Positions 42,898 to 53,305 of a stretch of DNA of 64,000 nucleotides are shown here, piece by piece. The translations under genes and the position numbers were made by a program. Below the pieces are notes generated by a model, which made no database searches, had not been told where the DNA came from, and saw only the letters and a list, made by a program, of their open reading frames with translations. Source of the DNA: Poseidonibacter ostreae (GTDB taxonomy: Bacteria > Campylobacterota > Campylobacteria > Campylobacterales > Arcobacteraceae); assembly GCF_009208055.1 (NCBI RefSeq), contig NZ_WFKI01000001.1:1-64000 (forward strand), written 5' to 3'. How positions within the stretch are numbered: the stretch's first letter is position 1; each line of letters starts with the position of its first letter.

Positions 42898-43501
42898 ACG
42901 CTTTATCCCAACCATAAGGTGCAGATTGAACCCCATGTCCAGCAGACATTACTCTTTCTCTAAAAATATTTGCTACAGATTCTGCATCACCTACTAATAA
43001 AGCTTTTGTAGAACACATAGCAGCACAAACAGGAACTTTACCTTCTGCGATTCTATTTTGTCCATATAATTCTCTTTCATGCTCACTGTTAGTTTCTAAA
43101 GGACCTCCTGCACACATTGTACATTTATCCATAACACCTTTTGTTCCGAATGCCCCATTACTTGGGAACTGTGGAGCTCCAAATGGACAAGCATATAAAC
43201 AATATGAACAACCAATACATGTATTCTTATCATGTAAAACGATACCGTCTTCTCTGATATAGAAACAATCTACTGGACATACTTGTTCACAAGGTGCGTC
43301 TGTACAATGCATACAAGCAACAGATAAAGAAAACTCCATCCCTTGCTTACCTTCATTAACAGTAACAACTTTTCTTCTAGAGATTTCAACAGGTAACTCG
43401 TGTGCTTCTGCACAAGCAACTGAACAACCATCACAATGAATACATCTGTTTTCATCACAATAAAATCTCATGCTTGCATAATCTACATTATTATTACTCA
43501 T
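42887..43501 (-). CDS. fdhB: Formate dehydrogenase beta (Fe-S) subunit
   Basis: A 204-residue ferredoxin-type subunit with four cysteine clusters: CDENRCIHCDGCSVAC, CMHCTDAPCEQVCPVDC, CIGCSYCLYACPFG and KCTMCAGG, together ligating four [4Fe-4S] clusters that wire FdhA to the cytochrome. No separate transport signal; it is exported as a partner of FdhA. AGGAGAATC precedes the ATG. Confidence 0.95.
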   Translation of the reverse strand: MSNNNVDYASMRFYCDENRCIHCDGCSVACAEAHELPVEISRRKVVTVNEGKQGMEFSLSVACMHCTDAPCEQVCPVDCFYIREDGIVLHDKNTCIGCSYCLYACPFGAPQFPSNGAFGTKGVMDKCTMCAGGPLETNSEHERELYGQNRIAEGKVPVCAAMCSTKALLVGDAESVANIFRERVMSAGHGVQSAPYGWDKAYGK

Positions 43502-43511
43502 ATTGATTCTC

Positions 43512-46343
43512 CTACACTCTTGCTATCTGACATAATCCACCCTTAGTCTCAGGTATTTGAGTAACAATGTCATAACCGTAGTTAGTAACAGTATTTGCAC
43601 TTTCACCTGTTGCATAAGGAGCAGTTCCATCTGGATATTTATGAAGTAAACTTTCACCTTCCATTACACCAGCGAAGTGAATTGGAATAAATATTCTATC
43701 AGGAGTAACTGAATGAGAATAATGTGCTTTTACTTTAATTTTAGTTCCTTGAGGTGAATGAATCCACATCATTGAACCATCTCTAATTCCGTATCTTCCC
43801 GCTAAATCAGGATTGATATCACAGAACATTTCTGGTGTTAATTTAGCTAAATATTTACTAGCTCTATTTTCCATACCAGCACCGTTCATATTTACAAGTC
43901 TACCTGTAACTAAGTTAATTGGGAAATCTTTTGCCCAATCTTGTTTAGTTTGCTCAGAAATATATCTTGTATCAACTCTCCAATGATTCGGCTTATCTGC
44001 AAAACTTGGATATTCTTTTGTTAAATCTGTTCTTGGTGAATGTAATGGTTCCCTGTGTTTTGGAATCTCATCTGCCCATCCCCAAACTTTAGCTCTTGCT
44101 TTTGCATTTCCATAAGGAGCAATTCCAGCTTCCATACATTTTTCAGCAATAATGTTTGATTTATCAACTTTCCAGTTTTTACCTATCTTAGCTTTTTCAT
44201 CTTCAGTTAATGTAATACCTAATACAGCTTCTATATTATCTTTATTAATTTCAGGATAACCATCTTTGTTACTAGAAGCTTTTGGTGCACTGCCTTTACC
44301 AGCTAGTAAATTAACACCATCTCTTTCCATACCAAATCTGTTTCTGAATCCCATACCACCTTCTTTAACACTTCTGTTAATGTTGTATAATACTGGGCTT
44401 CCTGAGTGTCCTTCTGTCCAACAAGGCCATGGTAAACCATAGTATTCACCTGTCATTGGTCCGTAACCTCTTAAACTAACTTCATCAAACATGTGCCAAT
44501 TTTCTTGGTGCATCTTTAATCTCTTAGCTGTCCAACCTGTTAATCCAATAGTTTTGATAATTCTAGCTATCTCATCTGTTGCATCTTCTGGCCAAGTAAA
44601 GTCTTTTTTATTTTCTTTTACTTTCATTCCAGCTGTAAATTCATCATAGAACCCAAGTCTTTTTGCTAATTCAAACATAATGTCTTGATCAGCTTTTGAT
44701 TCATACATTGGTTCGATAACTTTATCTCTCCATTGTGCAGATCTATTAGTTGCTGTTACTGAACCTGCTGTTTCAAATTGTGTAGCAGCTGGTAAAATAT
44801 AAACATCATTTTGCTTATCAGTAATAATTGCACCTTCATTTACAAAAGGATCACAGAATACTGCAAGATCTAAATGGTCTAAAGCTTCTTTAACTTTTTT
44901 TGTTTGTGCAGTTGATGTAATACCATTACCCATAACAAATAAAGCTTTTAATCTTGTTCCTGCATTGTGAATTGCATCTTCACCTGGATTTTCACCAAGT
45001 ACACCAGCCCACCATCTAGCTAATGTGAAACCTTTTTTATTCATCCATGAAGGATCTTTAAATCTACCTTGTAACCAGTCAAAATCTACACCCCATGATG
45101 AAGCGAAATATTTCCACGAACCTTCAGATAAACCATAATATCCTGGTAATGAATCAGCTAAACAACCAAAATCAGTTGCCCCTTGAACATTATCATGACC
45201 TCTAAGAATATTTGTTCCACCACCTTCAACACCCATATTACCAAGTGCTAATTGTAAAATTGGAGCCATTCTTGTATTAGAAGTTCCATTTGTGTGCTGA
45301 GTTAAACCCATCGCCCAAATTAAAGTTCCTGGAGTATTTTGTGCATAATGCTTCGTGATTTGTACAATTAAATCTGCATCAACACCTGTAACTTCGGCAA
45401 CTTTTTCAATAGGCCAGTTTTTAGCTTCAGCCATAATTTCATCCATACCAAAAACTCTATCTTTAATAAAATTCTTGTCATGCCAACCTTTTTCAAAGAT
45501 TATATTTAACATTCCATACATAAATGGAATATCAGTTCCTGGTCTAATTTGTGCAAAATAATCTGCTTTTGCAGCAGTTTTAGTAAATCTAGGATCTACT
45601 ACAATTATTTTAGTGTTATTTCTTTCTTTAGCTTTTAAGAAATGTTGAAATCCTACTGGATGATTTACTGCTGGATTTGCTCCAAAAATAATTATCGCTT
45701 TAGAATTTTGAATATCTCCTAAAGAATTTGTCATAGCACCATAACCCCATGTGTTTGCCACCCCGGCAACTGTTGAGCTATGTCAAATTCTAGCTTGGTG
45801 ATCTATATTATTAGTTCCAAACATTGCAGCAAATTTTCTATAATAATAAGATTGCTCATTATTGAACTTTGCTGAACCTAAAAATTGAACTGAATCAGGA
45901 CCATCTTTTTGTCTTAAATCTTCAAGTTTTGAAGCAATACCATCTAATGCCTCATCCCAAGAAATCCTTTTCCATTCACCGTTTTTCTTAACCATTGGGT
46001 GTTTAAGTCTTACTTCAGATCTAACCATATCAATCATATCAGCACCTTTACAACAGTGCCCTCCTAATGATACAGGGTGATCTTGAGCAACTTCTTGTCT
46101 TACCCAAACTCCGTTTTGAACTTCTGCTATTACACCACAACCAACTGAACAAGCTGTACATACAGTTTTAACTGTTTGTGAACCAGGGAATGGATTCTTA
46201 ATCTCTTCCGCTGTTGCTTTTCTAGTAGCTGTAGTACTTGCAAAAGATGATGTAACTCCAAATGCAGTTGCAACTGCAGCCATTTTCATAAATGACCGTC
46301 GTCCTACTTTTGCATTTAAAGATTCATATGTATTTGCTGACAT
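43512..46343 (-). CDS. fdhA: Formate dehydrogenase alpha subunit, selenocysteine-containing
   Basis: About 943 residues if the in-frame TGA at 45783-45785 is read as Sec. The N-terminal part has a Tat signal (KVGRRSFMKMAAVATAF), then a [4Fe-4S] motif CTACSVGCG...GGHCCKGAD. Directly upstream of TGA is NNIDHQARI and after it HSSTVAGVANTWGYGAMT, matching the AR(V)UHxxTVAxL site of Sec-FDHs, where Sec (or Cys) ligates W/Mo. The rest matches the bis-MGD dehydrogenase up to the C-terminal MNGAGMENRASKYLA-like cofactor region. SelD and a SECIS-like hairpin support readthrough. Confidence 0.95.
45753..45785 (-). other. Selenocysteine codon and SECIS-like hairpin of fdhA
   Basis: On the minus strand the Sec TGA (45783-45785) is followed 12 nt later by GTTGCC-GGGGT-GGCAAAC, a stem with a bulge and a G-rich apical loop, in the position of bacterial SECIS elements. 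The structure is judged by eye. Confidence 0.75.
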
Positions 46344-46358
46344 ACATTACTCCTCTAC

Positions 46359-46571
46359 TTATTTTGCGCTCTTGTAAAATTCTTCCCAAGTCGCAGTTTT
46401 TTTGTATAGAATTTCTTTTTTTGTAGAACTTCCAACAATAACACCATTATTTTCATCACCTTGTACAGATGATTTTCCAGTAGCCGCCAATACACTAGTT
46501 CCTGCAACTGCTGCTGCACCTGCTGCAACCAATGCCGTTTTCTTGGCAAAATTTCTTCTGCTTTCTTGCAC
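46359..46571 (-). CDS. Small Tat-signal protein of formate dehydrogenase loci
   Basis: A 70-residue protein with a twin-arginine signal (ESRRNFAKKTALVAAGAAAVAG) and a short mature tail EEFYKSAK. It belongs to the formate dehydrogenase-region Tat-target family. It starts at GTG after a strong AAGGAGG, 15 nt upstream of fdhA. It may be a small subunit or a maturation helper. The function is unknown. Confidence 0.8.
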   Translation of the reverse strand: MQESRRNFAKKTALVAAGAAAVAGTSVLAATGKSSVQGDENNGVIVGSSTKKEILYKKTATWEEFYKSAK

Positions 46572-46674
46572 GACTGACCTCCTTATAGAAATTAAGCCCC
46601 TAAACTAAGAGACTTTATTAAAAAAATTATTCCTAATTTTCTTAATAAAATCTCCAAAAAAGGAATTACCTTTT

Positions 46675-47448
46675 TTAGATCTCGCTTTCTGCTGCACTTA
46701 CGTTATCAATAGGTCCTGTAGGTTTTTCATCTTTAGGACCCATTGCTTTTAATGCTTTATTTCTAGCACGTCGTTCTAGTTCTTCATCAGAAATAGTCTC
46801 AACTACTTCTTTTTTCTCAACTTTTACTTTTGCTTTTGGTTTACTAACACTTAAATATAATCTTTCAAACTCTACAAAAGAATGTAAAACAACTATTAAT
46901 TCTTTGAAAATTTTTGAACTTTCGTGTTCATAAACTTCTTTTGCAAAATCATCTATAAAATCATTAATAATTTCTGAGAATATACAGTGAACAGTATTTT
47001 CATACTCTTTTTCACCATTTGTAATACTTTCACATAATTGTGCCATAAATGAAAATAAGAAACCAACTGAATCTTCATATTCAAAATAGTTCTTTTCATC
47101 ACGTCTTAGCTTTGTTTTTGCAACAAACTGAATCATTTCAACTCTTTTCTTACCAGACTCAACACCTTCATCATAGTAAGAAGCTGTTAACCTTATTTTT
47201 TTTGTTGATGGGTTATGAAAAATATCATCAAATTCTTGAAGTAATACTACATTTGAACTTGAATCAAGAGATTTTGAAATATCTTCTAAAGCAGACCCAG
47301 AACTTGGATCTAATGGGTTTTCTTTTAAAACATTAATTAATTTAATTAATTCAAAATAGTTCTCTGTTTTTTGAGTATCCACGAAAAAATTTGCAAATAA
47401 ATTATAATAAAGTGCTCTTGCTTTATTTATTGCTTGATTATCTTGCAT
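46675..47448 (-). CDS. TorD-family chaperone for formate dehydrogenase
   Basis: A 257-residue helical protein of the TorD/DmsD type (ARALYYNLFANFFVDT at the start, LLQEFDDIFHNPSTKKIRLTASYYDEGVESG in the middle, FEYEDSVGFLFSFMAQL later). It likely binds the Tat signal of FdhA and protects cofactor loading. The C-terminal 50 residues are charged and unusual (KAKVKVEKKEVVETISDEELERR). It shares bases with the stop of the upstream Fe-S gene (TAATG). Confidence 0.8.
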   Translation of the reverse strand: MQDNQAINKARALYYNLFANFFVDTQKTENYFELIKLINVLKENPLDPSSGSALEDISKSLDSSSNVVLLQEFDDIFHNPSTKKIRLTASYYDEGVESGKKRVEMIQFVAKTKLRRDEKNYFEYEDSVGFLFSFMAQLCESITNGEKEYENTVHCIFSEIINDFIDDFAKEVYEHESSKIFKELIVVLHSFVEFERLYLSVSKPKAKVKVEKKEVVETISDEELERRARNKALKAMGPKDEKPTGPIDNVSAAESEI

Positions 47449-49136
47449 TAGGCATTTCCTTTGTTTCTTTGATCAAAATGATTTTGCATCATAATTTTTG
47501 GTTTACAATCTGCACAACAATATAAACTTCTCTCTTTTACAGGATCATGTGCAAAAAGAGGACTCATCATATTTGCAATTTTTGTAACTGCTTTTGTAGT
47601 TGCAAACTCAACACCACACTCAACACATGCAAATAAATCATCTTTTGCTAAGATACTTTCTTTAAACCAAGTTGGTTCTAGTTTTATAACATCTTTTTCA
47701 ATTGTTAAACAATCAGCTTCAGGACATGAAACTTCACAGTAACCACAAGCTGTACATAAAGAAGGGTTTAATCTTAATGTATTATCACTTGCATCTGCTT
47801 GTAAAGCATCAACATTACAAGCTCCAACACAAACTAAACATAAAGTACATTTATCTTCATTTACTTTTACAAGTCCATAATGAACATGCTCACCAGTTTT
47901 TACTTCACCTAAATCTTCATCTCCTACAATTTTTTGTAATCTATGAGAGAAAATTTCTCTTTTTTTAAGAGTATCTTGGTTGAAATTAAACTCAGAACCT
48001 TCAATAAATGAAACTTCATCAAGTGCAACTTTAAGTTCATCTTGATTCATTGCAACTAAAATTGCATTTTTACCATATTTAGCTTGGTAAATATCATTTA
48101 CAATTCTAATAGCATCTCCAGAACCTTTTGAAATAAAGTCTGAGTAGAAAATAACTTGAGAACCTGAAATTTGAAGTAGAGTTAAGAAAGAAGCTTCATG
48201 CAAAAACTTTTCTCCCTCAACTGCAAAAGGTAAAACATTCTCTTTTAATGAAACTTCTAAAGAACTCATATTCATTTTCTCTGGAATTACTAAAGGATGA
48301 GTTTCCTCATAAAATTTACTCATTTCAAATAAAGATTCTTTATTTGATGGTGCATAATCAATAGCACCACTTGGACATACTGAAACACATCCACCACAAC
48401 CATGACAATCAATTTGAGAAAAACCTAAAGTTTTTGTCTCATCATCTTTTGTAATTGCAACTGTAGGACAAACTTCTTCACATTTAGAACAGATTTCTTC
48501 TCTTCTTTCATGATACTGACAAATAGTATGATCATAAGTAGTAAATTTTTTATAAGAATAAGAGTTTATATTCTCTTTTAAAGTTTTAACCACATCTTCT
48601 ACACTTGTTAAATTTGGATCAAAAGTACCACTTTGATTTAATCCAATTTGCTTAGCATCAAACCAAACAATTTGAGATACATTTAAAGTAACATCTTTCC
48701 CCTCATCATCAACAATAACTGACAAGTTTCCAATATGACCTAAAATTTGTTTTATAATATCTTCATTAATAGAAAATAACTCAAAATCATCTGGATTAAT
48801 TGCATTAGTAAAAGAGTCATACTCTTCTTTAGTATTTGCTATAAGTAAAAGTTGTTTTGAAACTTCTTCATCATAAGAAATATCTTGTGCAAAGTCGTAT
48901 TTTGTAGCTGCAATTTCATAAAGTTTTAGTACATTTTCAATTTTTGCAGAAACTGAATCTTTAGAATTTTTAATATAAAAGTCGATTTCATCAGCGTTTA
49001 ACTCTGAATCTACTTCTTTTGTATTAGAAATTAAAAAGTTTTTATTTTTTGTATCATTAATATCACTAGTAACTAGAATCTCTTCACTAATAGGGAAATC
49101 TAGGCCTTTTGGATTATAATATATAAATTCTTGCAT
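47448..49136 (-). CDS. Multi-cluster ferredoxin-like protein, fdh accessory
   Basis: About 562 residues from ATG 49136 (AAAAAGG upstream). It carries 4Fe-4S patterns: CSKCEEVCP, CHGCGGCVSVCPSGA, CTLCLVCVGACNVDA and CTACGYCEVSCPEADC, plus two late CxxC pairs in CVECG and CCADCKP. It is cytoplasmic with no membrane segment. As the first gene of the fdh cluster, it may carry electrons for maturation or link FDH to another partner. Its exact role is not known. Confidence 0.8.
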   Translation of the reverse strand: MQEFIYYNPKGLDFPISEEILVTSDINDTKNKNFLISNTKEVDSELNADEIDFYIKNSKDSVSAKIENVLKLYEIAATKYDFAQDISYDEEVSKQLLLIANTKEEYDSFTNAINPDDFELFSINEDIIKQILGHIGNLSVIVDDEGKDVTLNVSQIVWFDAKQIGLNQSGTFDPNLTSVEDVVKTLKENINSYSYKKFTTYDHTICQYHERREEICSKCEEVCPTVAITKDDETKTLGFSQIDCHGCGGCVSVCPSGAIDYAPSNKESLFEMSKFYEETHPLVIPEKMNMSSLEVSLKENVLPFAVEGEKFLHEASFLTLLQISGSQVIFYSDFISKGSGDAIRIVNDIYQAKYGKNAILVAMNQDELKVALDEVSFIEGSEFNFNQDTLKKREIFSHRLQKIVGDEDLGEVKTGEHVHYGLVKVNEDKCTLCLVCVGACNVDALQADASDNTLRLNPSLCTACGYCEVSCPEADCLTIEKDVIKLEPTWFKESILAKDDLFACVECGVEFATTKAVTKIANMMSPLFAHDPVKERSLYCCADCKPKIMMQNHFDQRNKGNA

Positions 49137-49217
49137 ATAACATGCCTTTTTGGTCAATAATATTTTACTTAATGATATATGTATAAAAATTAAACAAGGC
49201 TTAAAAGTTAAAAAATA

Positions 49218-49237
49218 TTTTACCAAAATTTTACCAA
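49218..49237. promoter_or_regulatory. Direct repeats in the fdh/sensor promoter region
   Basis: TTTTACCAA occurs at 49218-49226 and 49229-49237, an 11-nt period on one helical face, in the 191-bp gap between the divergent fdh and sensor operons. This fits response-regulator binding. No promoter boxes are clear beyond that. Confidence 0.5.
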
Positions 49238-49327
49238 CTGTTACTTTTAAGCTCGAATATAAATTCAAATGTTTTTATCTATCAAAAATTAAAGCATTTT
49301 TTTGAATATTTTTTAGTAAACTACATT

Positions 49328-50476
49328 ATGATTAAACGTATTCCAATATTATTTTTTATTTTAGCAATAATTTATATTTACTTTAAAGATGAAACTTTTA
49401 CTGATAAAAATATTACCATAGGAACCTCAATTCCTAAAACTGGTATTATAAAAGCTTGGGGAGATTCTGTAACTGCTGGAGCTAATTCTTACTTTAAATA
49501 TGCAAATGATGAAAATCTTTTAGGTGATAAAAAAATAAACTTTTTAATTTATGATGATAAGTATGAACCTGAACTTACAGTTGACAATGCTAAAAAGCTT
49601 ACATTTGAGGATAATGCTTTTGCACTCTTTGGTTTAGTAGGAACTCCAACTGTAAAAAGTATTTTGCCTATTTTATATGATAAAGATATACCTTTGTTTG
49701 CTACATTTTCAGGTGCATCTTTTTTAAGAAATACAAAAAATGAAAACTTTATAAATTTCAGAAGTTCATATCAAGAAGAGATAGAAGCTATAGTTAGTCA
49801 TCTGCATGATGAAAAAGGCTTAAGTAGAATTGCTGTTTTTTATCAAAATGATGATTATGGAGAAGAAGGATATATATCATTAATTAACTCTTTAAAAAAA
49901 AGAGGACTTCCTTTAGTCGCAGAAGGTTCATATAAAAGAAATACACTTTCAATTAATCATGCTTTTAATGAAATAAAAGATGCTAGTCCTGAAGCTATTG
50001 TAATGGTTGGAGCTTACAAAACAAATTCTCTTTTTATAGAAAAAGCAAAAGAAAATATAAAAATGAAAAATACAATTTTTTGTAATATATCTTTTGGTGA
50101 TGCAAATGAAATGGTAAAAGAGTTGAAAAAACAAAAAACAAATACTAAAAACCTTTTATTTTCTCAAGTTGTTCCAAGTTATTTTGATACGAATATTCCT
50201 GTGATTTTAGAGTATCAAACATTAATGAAAAAATATTATCCAAATCAAGAGTTAGGTTTTATTTCACTTGAAGCCTTTTTATCTGCAAAAGTTTTAGTAA
50301 ATGCAATAAAAAGAATAAAAGGTGATATAACAAGGCAAAAATTTCTTCATAATTTAAAAACTACACCATACAATTTATTAGATGGAGTTATTTTAAACTT
50401 TAGAAATACACAACTACTAAATAAGGTTTATTTATTTGAATACAAAAACTCTACATTTGAAGAGATGAAGAACTAG
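49328..50476 (+). CDS. Periplasmic ligand-binding protein (Peripla_BP_6 type)
   Basis: A 382-residue branched-chain-amino-acid-binding-fold protein with an N-terminal membrane-anchor or signal. TIGTSIPKTGIIKAWGDSVTAGANSYF matches the LivJ-like opening, and VFYQNDDYGEEGY the second lobe. It lies upstream of, and ends one nt before, the histidine kinase gene, without permease or ATPase genes. This suggests it senses a ligand for the kinase rather than importing it. Confidence 0.85.
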   Translation: MIKRIPILFFILAIIYIYFKDETFTDKNITIGTSIPKTGIIKAWGDSVTAGANSYFKYANDENLLGDKKINFLIYDDKYEPELTVDNAKKLTFEDNAFALFGLVGTPTVKSILPILYDKDIPLFATFSGASFLRNTKNENFINFRSSYQEEIEAIVSHLHDEKGLSRIAVFYQNDDYGEEGYISLINSLKKRGLPLVAEGSYKRNTLSINHAFNEIKDASPEAIVMVGAYKTNSLFIEKAKENIKMKNTIFCNISFGDANEMVKELKKQKTNTKNLLFSQVVPSYFDTNIPVILEYQTLMKKYYPNQELGFISLEAFLSAKVLVNAIKRIKGDITRQKFLHNLKTTPYNLLDGVILNFRNTQLLNKVYLFEYKNSTFEEMKN

Positions 50477-50477
50477 T

Positions 50478-52061
50478 ATGAGTTTAAAAAAAATATTTGC
50501 ATTTTTTGATAATTTAAGTTTTAAATATAAAACTTCATTTTTAATTTTTATTATTGCGGGAGGAATGATTTGTATAGTTGTTTTATCTCAAATTTCTACA
50601 TTTACAATAAAAGAAGATTTTGATATTTTATTTGATAATAGAACAAAAACATTAATTAAATTAGAAAATATGAAAGATACTTATAAGGTAAATATACAAG
50701 ATACCTTAAAAGACCTAGAAGAGAAAGATATTTCTTATATTCAAGCAAAAGAAGTTTTAGAGTTAGCACAACAATTAATTGAAAAAAACTGGCTTGAATA
50801 TAATGAGAATATAAAGCATAAGGCATCTCTTTTATTCATAAATACTTTTATTAAAAAGTTTTTAATTAATGAAGAAAAATATCATGAAAATAAAGTTTTA
50901 AAGAAAAATATAATAAATAATATTAATAAAAAACTATTGAAAATAAAAAAGAAACTAATTAATTTTGATGCAAAAGAAAAACATGCTTATTATGCTGAAC
51001 TTAATCTTAGTATAAATGCTATATCTATTTACATAACAAGTTTGATTAACTATGATTTATCACTTGCAATTAATGAAAAAAGAAATACTCAAAAAGTCTT
51101 TAATACTATTATGATTTTTTCTTTTATTTCTATCTTTTTAGTATTCTTATTTTCTATTATTCTTACTGTTTTAATTATTAATAATGTTAAAACCTTACAC
51201 AATAGCTTAGAGCAAAAAGTAGAAGAAAAAACAAAAGAGTTAAAAGAGTTAAATAACTATCTAGAAACAAAAGTATCAAAAGAAGTAACTCAAAATAGAA
51301 AGAAAGATATTATTATGTTTCAACAAGCAAGGCTTGCATCTTTAGGTGAAATGCTTAATAATATTGCACATCAATGGAGACAACCACTTGGTTCTTTAAC
51401 TATGATAGTACAGAGTTTTCAAACAAAAATGCTAGTAGGAAAATTAACTGAAAAGTTTGTAGATGAAAAAGTAGAAGATGCCCTACTTTTAGCACAAAAT
51501 ATGTCTAATACTTTGGATGATTTTAAAAACTTTTTTTCTCCAGATAAAGCAAAAAGTAAATTCTTTATAAAAAACTGTATTGAACACTCAATGCAACTTG
51601 CAAAATACTTATTAGAAAAAGAGAATATAAAAATAAATCTAATAATAAAACAAGATATTGAGATAAATAGTTTTTATAATGAGCTATCTCATGTATTTTT
51701 AAACATTATATCAAATTCAAAAGATGCTTTATGTTCCACTGTTAATAAAAATGATAGAATAATTAAAATTATAATACATAAATATAAAGAAAATATCATA
51801 ATAAATATGATTGATAATGGGGGAGGAATTCCTGAAGATATTGTTCCTAAAATTTTTGAACCTTACTATACAACAAAGTACAAAAGTGCAGGAACGGGTA
51901 TTGGTCTTTATATGTCAAAACAAATTGTTGAAAAACATATGAATGGTACTATTTTATATAAAACTGTAACACATAAAATCAAAGACAAGCGAAATTTTAA
52001 TTGTTCCTTATTTACTATTAAAATTCCAATTATAAACGAAGAGGTTAAAGATGGAAAATAA
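50478..52061 (+). CDS. Sensor histidine kinase
   Basis: A 527-residue membrane kinase. Two transmembrane segments (about residues 17-37 and 211-237) enclose a helical periplasmic sensor. A coiled coil (LHNSLEQKVEEKTKELKELNNYLETKV) leads to the phosphoacceptor in LASLGEMLNNIAHQWRQPL. The ATPase domain shows IDNGGGIPEDIVPKIFEPYYTTK and GTGIGLYMSKQIVE. With the upstream binding protein and downstream regulator it makes a three-component system. Confidence 0.9.
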   Translation: MSLKKIFAFFDNLSFKYKTSFLIFIIAGGMICIVVLSQISTFTIKEDFDILFDNRTKTLIKLENMKDTYKVNIQDTLKDLEEKDISYIQAKEVLELAQQLIEKNWLEYNENIKHKASLLFINTFIKKFLINEEKYHENKVLKKNIINNINKKLLKIKKKLINFDAKEKHAYYAELNLSINAISIYITSLINYDLSLAINEKRNTQKVFNTIMIFSFISIFLVFLFSIILTVLIINNVKTLHNSLEQKVEEKTKELKELNNYLETKVSKEVTQNRKKDIIMFQQARLASLGEMLNNIAHQWRQPLGSLTMIVQSFQTKMLVGKLTEKFVDEKVEDALLLAQNMSNTLDDFKNFFSPDKAKSKFFIKNCIEHSMQLAKYLLEKENIKINLIIKQDIEINSFYNELSHVFLNIISNSKDALCSTVNKNDRIIKIIIHKYKENIIINMIDNGGGIPEDIVPKIFEPYYTTKYKSAGTGIGLYMSKQIVEKHMNGTILYKTVTHKIKDKRNFNCSLFTIKIPIINEEVKDGK

Positions 52062-52713
52062 AGATTTAAATATCTTACATGACTTTAATATTTTATATTT
52101 AGAAGATGATGAAAATTTATTAAAACATACACATGATGTATTAGAAGATTTTGTTAATAATATATATGCAGTAAAAACATCAAAAGAGGCTATGGATATA
52201 CTACTTAATAAAAAAGTGGATGTAATAATTTCTGATATATTACTTGAAAATGAAAATGGAATTGATTTTTTAAAACATATAAGAGAAAAAAACATCTATA
52301 TTCCAACTATACTAACAACAGCACATACAGATACAAAATATTTACTAGATGCTATAAAATTAAAAGTTGAAAACTATATTGTAAAACCAATTAATATAAA
52401 AGAGTTATTAAATACTTTACATGACATATTACTGCCTGTAGTTCAAAGAAAAGAGATAAGAAAGAATATTCATGTTATTAAAACAATATCAGCAATTACA
52501 GATAGTAAGCAAGTAGATATTATAAAATATATCATAAATAGTTTAGATAATGATAATCTTTTTACAGCCTCATATACTGAAGTGATGGAAGAGATATCTA
52601 TTTCTAAACCAACTCTTATTAAACTTTTTAAAGAGTTAGCAGAAAAGCATATATTAGTGAAAGTTGCTCATAAAACTTATAAGTTTAATGAAGCATCTTT
52701 AGATAGTATTTAA
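52051..52713 (+). CDS. Response regulator with C-terminal winged helix
   Basis: A 220-residue regulator. The receiver has ILYLEDDENLLKHT, phospho-acceptor aspartate in VIISDILLENENG, and the KPI triad in YIVKPINIKELL. The last 70 residues carry a helix-turn-helix (TEVMEEISISKPTLIKLFKELAEKHILVK). The gene overlaps the kinase gene by 11 nt. Its likely target is the divergent fdh promoter, where direct repeats sit. Confidence 0.9.
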   Translation: MENKDLNILHDFNILYLEDDENLLKHTHDVLEDFVNNIYAVKTSKEAMDILLNKKVDVIISDILLENENGIDFLKHIREKNIYIPTILTTAHTDTKYLLDAIKLKVENYIVKPINIKELLNTLHDILLPVVQRKEIRKNIHVIKTISAITDSKQVDIIKYIINSLDNDNLFTASYTEVMEEISISKPTLIKLFKELAEKHILVKVAHKTYKFNEASLDSI

Positions 52714-53069
52714 ATTACAGGTTTATCTATTCCAAATTTCTTATACCAATCATAAGATAATACTATATGATGATTAGCTTCGTTGTCTAAGCTTTTAAGA
52801 TATTCATCATTTGGGTATGTTTTTGATAATTTAATCCATATATTTACAGCAAACAATAAGTGTGCTTTAATATCTTTTGGAACTGGAATATAGGGTCTAA
52901 AGTCTGTAATGCCTTCTTTTTCAAGTTCAGCAAGTTTTTCATCTGTAATATAATCTATTGGTGTATTTGTTCTAGGGTTTCTAACTATTTTAGCTTCCAT
53001 ATCTTTTTGATATTGTGCATAATCAAATACTTCAATAGGTTCGTAATCTTTATTTATAACTTCATTCAT
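52710..53069 (-). CDS. Unknown protein
   Basis: A 119-residue soluble acidic protein with a proline-rich middle (ITDFRPYIPVPKDIKAH) and C-terminal helices (HHIVLSYDWYKKFGI). No domain recognised. Its stop overlaps the end of the response regulator by 4 nt (convergent). Confidence 0.6.
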   Translation of the reverse strand: MNEVINKDYEPIEVFDYAQYQKDMEAKIVRNPRTNTPIDYITDEKLAELEKEGITDFRPYIPVPKDIKAHLLFAVNIWIKLSKTYPNDEYLKSLDNEANHHIVLSYDWYKKFGIDKPVI

Positions 53070-53136
53070 TTTAAAACTTCTCTTATGTGATTTTTGCGTA
53101 TTATAACAAGTTAATATTTAAATTAAAAGTTCTATA

Positions 53137-53268
53137 CTATTTAGTATTTTGTTGAGTTTTTTTAATAGTCTCATTTGTAGTTTTAATAGTTTCATACCTA
53201 TCTAATAAAATTGTAACCATGTATCCAAGTGAAATAACAATCACTGAAATTATTACTATATTTTTCAT
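53137..53268 (-). CDS. Small membrane protein (43 residues)
   Basis: ORF of 43 residues, MKNIVIISVIVISLGYMVTI and a polar tail LLDRYETIKTTNETIKKTQQNTK. AGGAAAAAC is just before the ATG and the hydrophobic segment is a clear helix, which supports it despite its length. No function known. It lies between the unknown gene and the ABC permease. Confidence 0.5.
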   Translation of the reverse strand: MKNIVIISVIVISLGYMVTILLDRYETIKTTNETIKKTQQNTK

Positions 53269-53305
53269 GTTTTTCCTATAATTTTTGATTGTATTATAGA
53301 GTAAT

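Noticed and set aside
43270..43458. Minus-strand ORF inside fdhB in another frame
   Set aside because: Embedded in a strongly conserved Fe-S subunit; no independent start signal.
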